A stretch of 15,317 nt of DNA from Geodermatophilaceae bacterium (GTDB lineage Bacteria; Actinomycetota; Actinomycetes; Mycobacteriales; Geodermatophilaceae). A model generated the notes under the pieces. That model saw only the letters and a program-made list of their open reading frames with translations. It did no database searches and was not told where the DNA came from. The DNA lies in NCBI GenBank assembly GCA_013813215.1, contig JACCSC010000437.1, positions 1-15,317 of the forward strand. The letters run 5' to 3'. A program made the position numbers and the translations under genes. Below are positions 14,118-15,317 of this stretch, one piece after another (position 1 is the first letter of the stretch; the number at the start of each line of letters is the position of its first letter).

Positions 14118-14153
14118 GCGTTCGGGGTGCGCCGAGCGGCTCAGCTGAGCGTT
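14102..14153 (+). repeat. Imperfect tandem repeat at the thiolase-GNAT junction
   Basis: Two 21-nt units (14102-14122 and 14133-14153) match at 17 of 21 positions, with a 31-nt period. The first covers the thiolase stop; the second lies in the start of the GNAT gene and contains the palindrome GCTCAGCTGAGC (14139-14150). It may be a short local duplication. Confidence 0.5.
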
Positions 14154-14636
14154 GACATCGCCGCCTGCGCACCGTCGGCTCCGCCGGCCCGGGCGATGCA
14201 GGACGCGCTGTGGTGGGAGATCCAACGTCGCTACGACTTCACCGCCCCGGATCCGATCGATCGGAGCGCCTTCGACGGACCGCGCGGGGCGTTCTGGGTC
14301 GCCAGCCATGACGGGCGTCCCATCGGAAGCATCGCCCTGGCCCCGCTGGACCATCCCGAGGTAGCTGAACTCGACGTCATGTACGTCGCGCCCGACCATC
14401 GGGGCACCGGGCTGGCTCAAGCCCTGCTCGCCACGCTTGAGGACCACGCCCGCGGCGTCGGGATCAGGCTCGTGCGCTTGCGGGCCGGGGAGCCACAGCC
14501 GGAGGCCCTGCGCTTCTACGTTGCGGCGGGCTTCCGACCCATCCCGCCGTTCGGCAGGTGGGCCGGCGACGACACGGCCCGGTGCTTCGAGAAGGCGCTC
14601 GGGCGGGTCAAGGGCGGCGAGCCTGGCGTCGGGTGA
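14127..14636 (+). CDS. GNAT family N-acetyltransferase
   Basis: A 169-aa acetyl-CoA-dependent acetyltransferase. The acetyl-CoA loop is ELDVMYVAPDHRGTGLA (81-97), with Arg92, Gly95 and Ala97 in the R-x-x-G-x-G/A motif. EALRFYVAAGFRPIPPFG (126-143) is the usual C-terminal helix and beta-bulge; a small polar substrate such as an amino acid would fit this subgroup. The N-terminal 20 residues are not conserved-looking and part of them derives from a local repeat. The GTG start, 9 nt after the thiolase stop, has no ribosome site. The only other hint is TAGGCG at -12, so the start is uncertain although the domain is certain. Confidence 0.85.
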   Translation: MRRAAQLSVDIAACAPSAPPARAMQDALWWEIQRRYDFTAPDPIDRSAFDGPRGAFWVASHDGRPIGSIALAPLDHPEVAELDVMYVAPDHRGTGLAQALLATLEDHARGVGIRLVRLRAGEPQPEALRFYVAAGFRPIPPFGRWAGDDTARCFEKALGRVKGGEPGVG

Positions 14637-14646
14637 CAGTGGAGCT

Positions 14647-14697
14647 TGATCATGAGGCTGTATGCAGCCGAAACCGCTCGCTCTAGCCTCACGATCA
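14647..14697 (+). promoter_or_regulatory. Inverted repeat enclosing the start of the next gene
   Basis: TGATCATGAGGCT (14647-14659) pairs with AGCCTCACGATCA (14685-14697) at 12 of 13 positions across a 25-nt loop. The left arm contains the ATG at 14652 and the right arm ends at an in-frame second ATG (14697). In mRNA it could hide the first start codon. Confidence 0.5.
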
Positions 14698-15130
14698 TGG
14701 CGTGGATCGCGGCTCGCGCCTTCGGCATCCGCCTTGAGAAGTCGGCCTCGCACGCTGCAATCGACGGTCGCTTCGGCCCCGGTCCGCTCGCTGGCCGCTC
14801 GGTCAACATCAAGTGGTACCTCAAGCGTGAAGGCCTGCTCGATTTCACGGTCAACGCGAAACCGGACATGTATCTCGTGATGACCGGCCCGCCGCCGCCG
14901 CCACGTCCTCCCGTGGCGGCACACGGCCGTGGTGCATCGCAGCGGTGTACCTGTTCGATACCGAGGCGCTGCACATCGCAATGGAGGGACGCAAGCTCGG
15001 GGTGGCGACCAGCGTACGACGGGAACTCTGGGAGAAGGGGGAGGTTTACCCCGACCCGCGCAACCCGGCACTCCAGCTGTCCTCTGGCCAGCGGGCAGCG
15101 CTTAGCCTCTTTGCCCCGACGACGAGCTGA
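14652..15130 (+). pseudogene. Conserved hypothetical protein, frame broken by one missing base
   Basis: Translation from the ATG at 14652 (GGAG 7 nt upstream) gives MRLYAAETARSSLTIMAWIA, then FGIRLEKSASHAAIDGRFG and NAKPDMYLVMTGP. It then runs out of frame at the CCC of 14888-14890. The continuation is in the next frame: AAAATSSRGGTRPWCIAAVY, then LFDTEALHIAMEGRKLG and a C-terminus LSSGQRAALSLFAPTTS. Restoring one C rebuilds an uninterrupted 159-aa soluble protein. The GTG at 14945 is only an internal codon of this reading. I recognise the general look of a conserved bacterial hypothetical (TSSRGGTRPW and YLFD motifs) but cannot name a family or function. Base use in the first 60 nt is less GC-rich than neighbours. 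It could be a true pseudogene or a sequencing error. Confidence 0.75.
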
Positions 15131-15163
15131 TCAGTACCCAACCTCCCACCGGGTCCGGAACAG

Positions 15164-15204
15164 AACGAAGGGGCCGCCGGCTCGATGCCGACGACCCCTT
15201 CGTT
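15164..15204. terminator. Bidirectional hairpin terminator between convergent genes
   Basis: AACGAAGGGG (15164-15173) pairs perfectly with CCCCTTCGTT (15195-15204). TCCCAC (15144-15149) and GTGGGA (15205-15210) can extend the stem with a bulge. It lies between the + strand hypothetical gene and the - strand BI-1 gene. There is no clear U-tract, as is common in actinobacteria. Confidence 0.75.
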
Positions 15205-15215
15205 GTGGGACAGGT

Positions 15216-15317
15216 TTACTCGCGGAAGTAGCTGAGCAGCCGCAGGATCTCCAGGTACAGCCAGACCAGCCCGACCACGAGGCCGAACGCGGCGAACCAG
15301 GCGAACTGCTGCGGCGC
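15216..15317 (-). CDS. BI-1/YccA family membrane protein, C-terminal end only
   Basis: Only the last 33 codons lie in the window; the gene runs in from beyond the right edge and the frame is open to the last base. The visible residues APQQFAWFAAFGLVVGLVWL and YLEILRLLSYFRE form the last hydrophobic segment and the charged end typical of actinobacterial Bax-inhibitor-1-like (YccA-related) proteins, which have about seven membrane helices. M. tuberculosis Rv1072, of this kind, lies near fadA3 and the SGNH gene, supporting the call. The role is unclear; relatives are linked to calcium or proton leak and stress. Identification rests on a short stretch. Confidence 0.75.
   Translation of the reverse strand, partial: APQQFAWFAAFGLVVGLVWLYLEILRLLSYFRE

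Noticed and set aside
12021..15071. 1016-codon open frame on the minus strand
   Set aside because: It is antisense to SGNH 2, the thiolase, GNAT and the hypothetical, all of which have clear family motifs. The translation is Arg/Pro/Gly/His-rich low-complexity text typical of a GC-rich shadow frame.
14945..15130. Separate 61-aa gene starting at GTG 14945
   Set aside because: Continuous homology-like sequence upstream in the same frame (TSSRGGTRPWCIAAVY) shows it is the C-terminal part of the broken 14652 gene.

Overview
The window is high-GC DNA with densely packed genes, many GTG starts and 4-nt stop/start overlaps. It is most likely chromosome from an actinomycete (Actinomycetota). The order of several genes supports this: cbs, an SGNH esterase, a fadA3-like thiolase and a BI-1/YccA-type membrane protein lie near metB, as in the Mycobacterium tuberculosis Rv1072-Rv1079 neighbourhood (recalled, not searched). 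I cannot name the genus. I see no tRNA, rRNA, CRISPR array, insertion sequence or phage gene.

Layout. Positions 1-2621 (+) hold the 3' part of a large VWA-domain gene, a GNAT acetyltransferase and a 91-aa exported or membrane-anchored protein that overlaps the GNAT stop. A conserved 116-aa hypothetical (2749-3099, +) converges on metB (3096-4241, -). Upstream of metB, on the minus strand, lie a vapBC toxin-antitoxin pair (4272-4917) and an arsR-SRPBCC pair (4949-5747) whose SRPBCC gene is broken by an apparent 1-base loss. The 244-nt region 5748-5991 is a divergent control region with two ArsR-type operators on one side and a TetR-type palindrome on the other. It is followed by tetR and a DHA2-type MFS exporter (5992-8164, +). 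DUF2252 and cbs (8183-10907, -) form an operon. Divergent from cbs is a + strand series: two tandem SGNH/GDSL esterase-like proteins, the thiolase, a second GNAT and a frame-broken conserved hypothetical. A hairpin (15164-15204) separates this from the 3' end of a BI-1/YccA family gene (-).

How it fits together. MetB and Cbs cover transsulfuration between homocysteine, cystathionine and cysteine. The SGNH pair and thiolase suggest acyl-chain or envelope lipid metabolism. The block from vapC to DUF2252 (about 4.27-9.51 kb) contains accessory, self-regulated modules (toxin-antitoxin, ArsR-SRPBCC, TetR-efflux) lying between metB and cbs.

The most distinctive signals are regulatory. They are near-perfect operators at vapB, arsR and tetR, and a repeated TAGNNT box 6-7 nt before GTG/ATG starts, which suggests leaderless mRNAs. 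Two genes are broken in the same way, by one C missing from what should be a CCCC run, so a sequencing artefact must be considered. I did not find a convincing wholly new multi-gene system.
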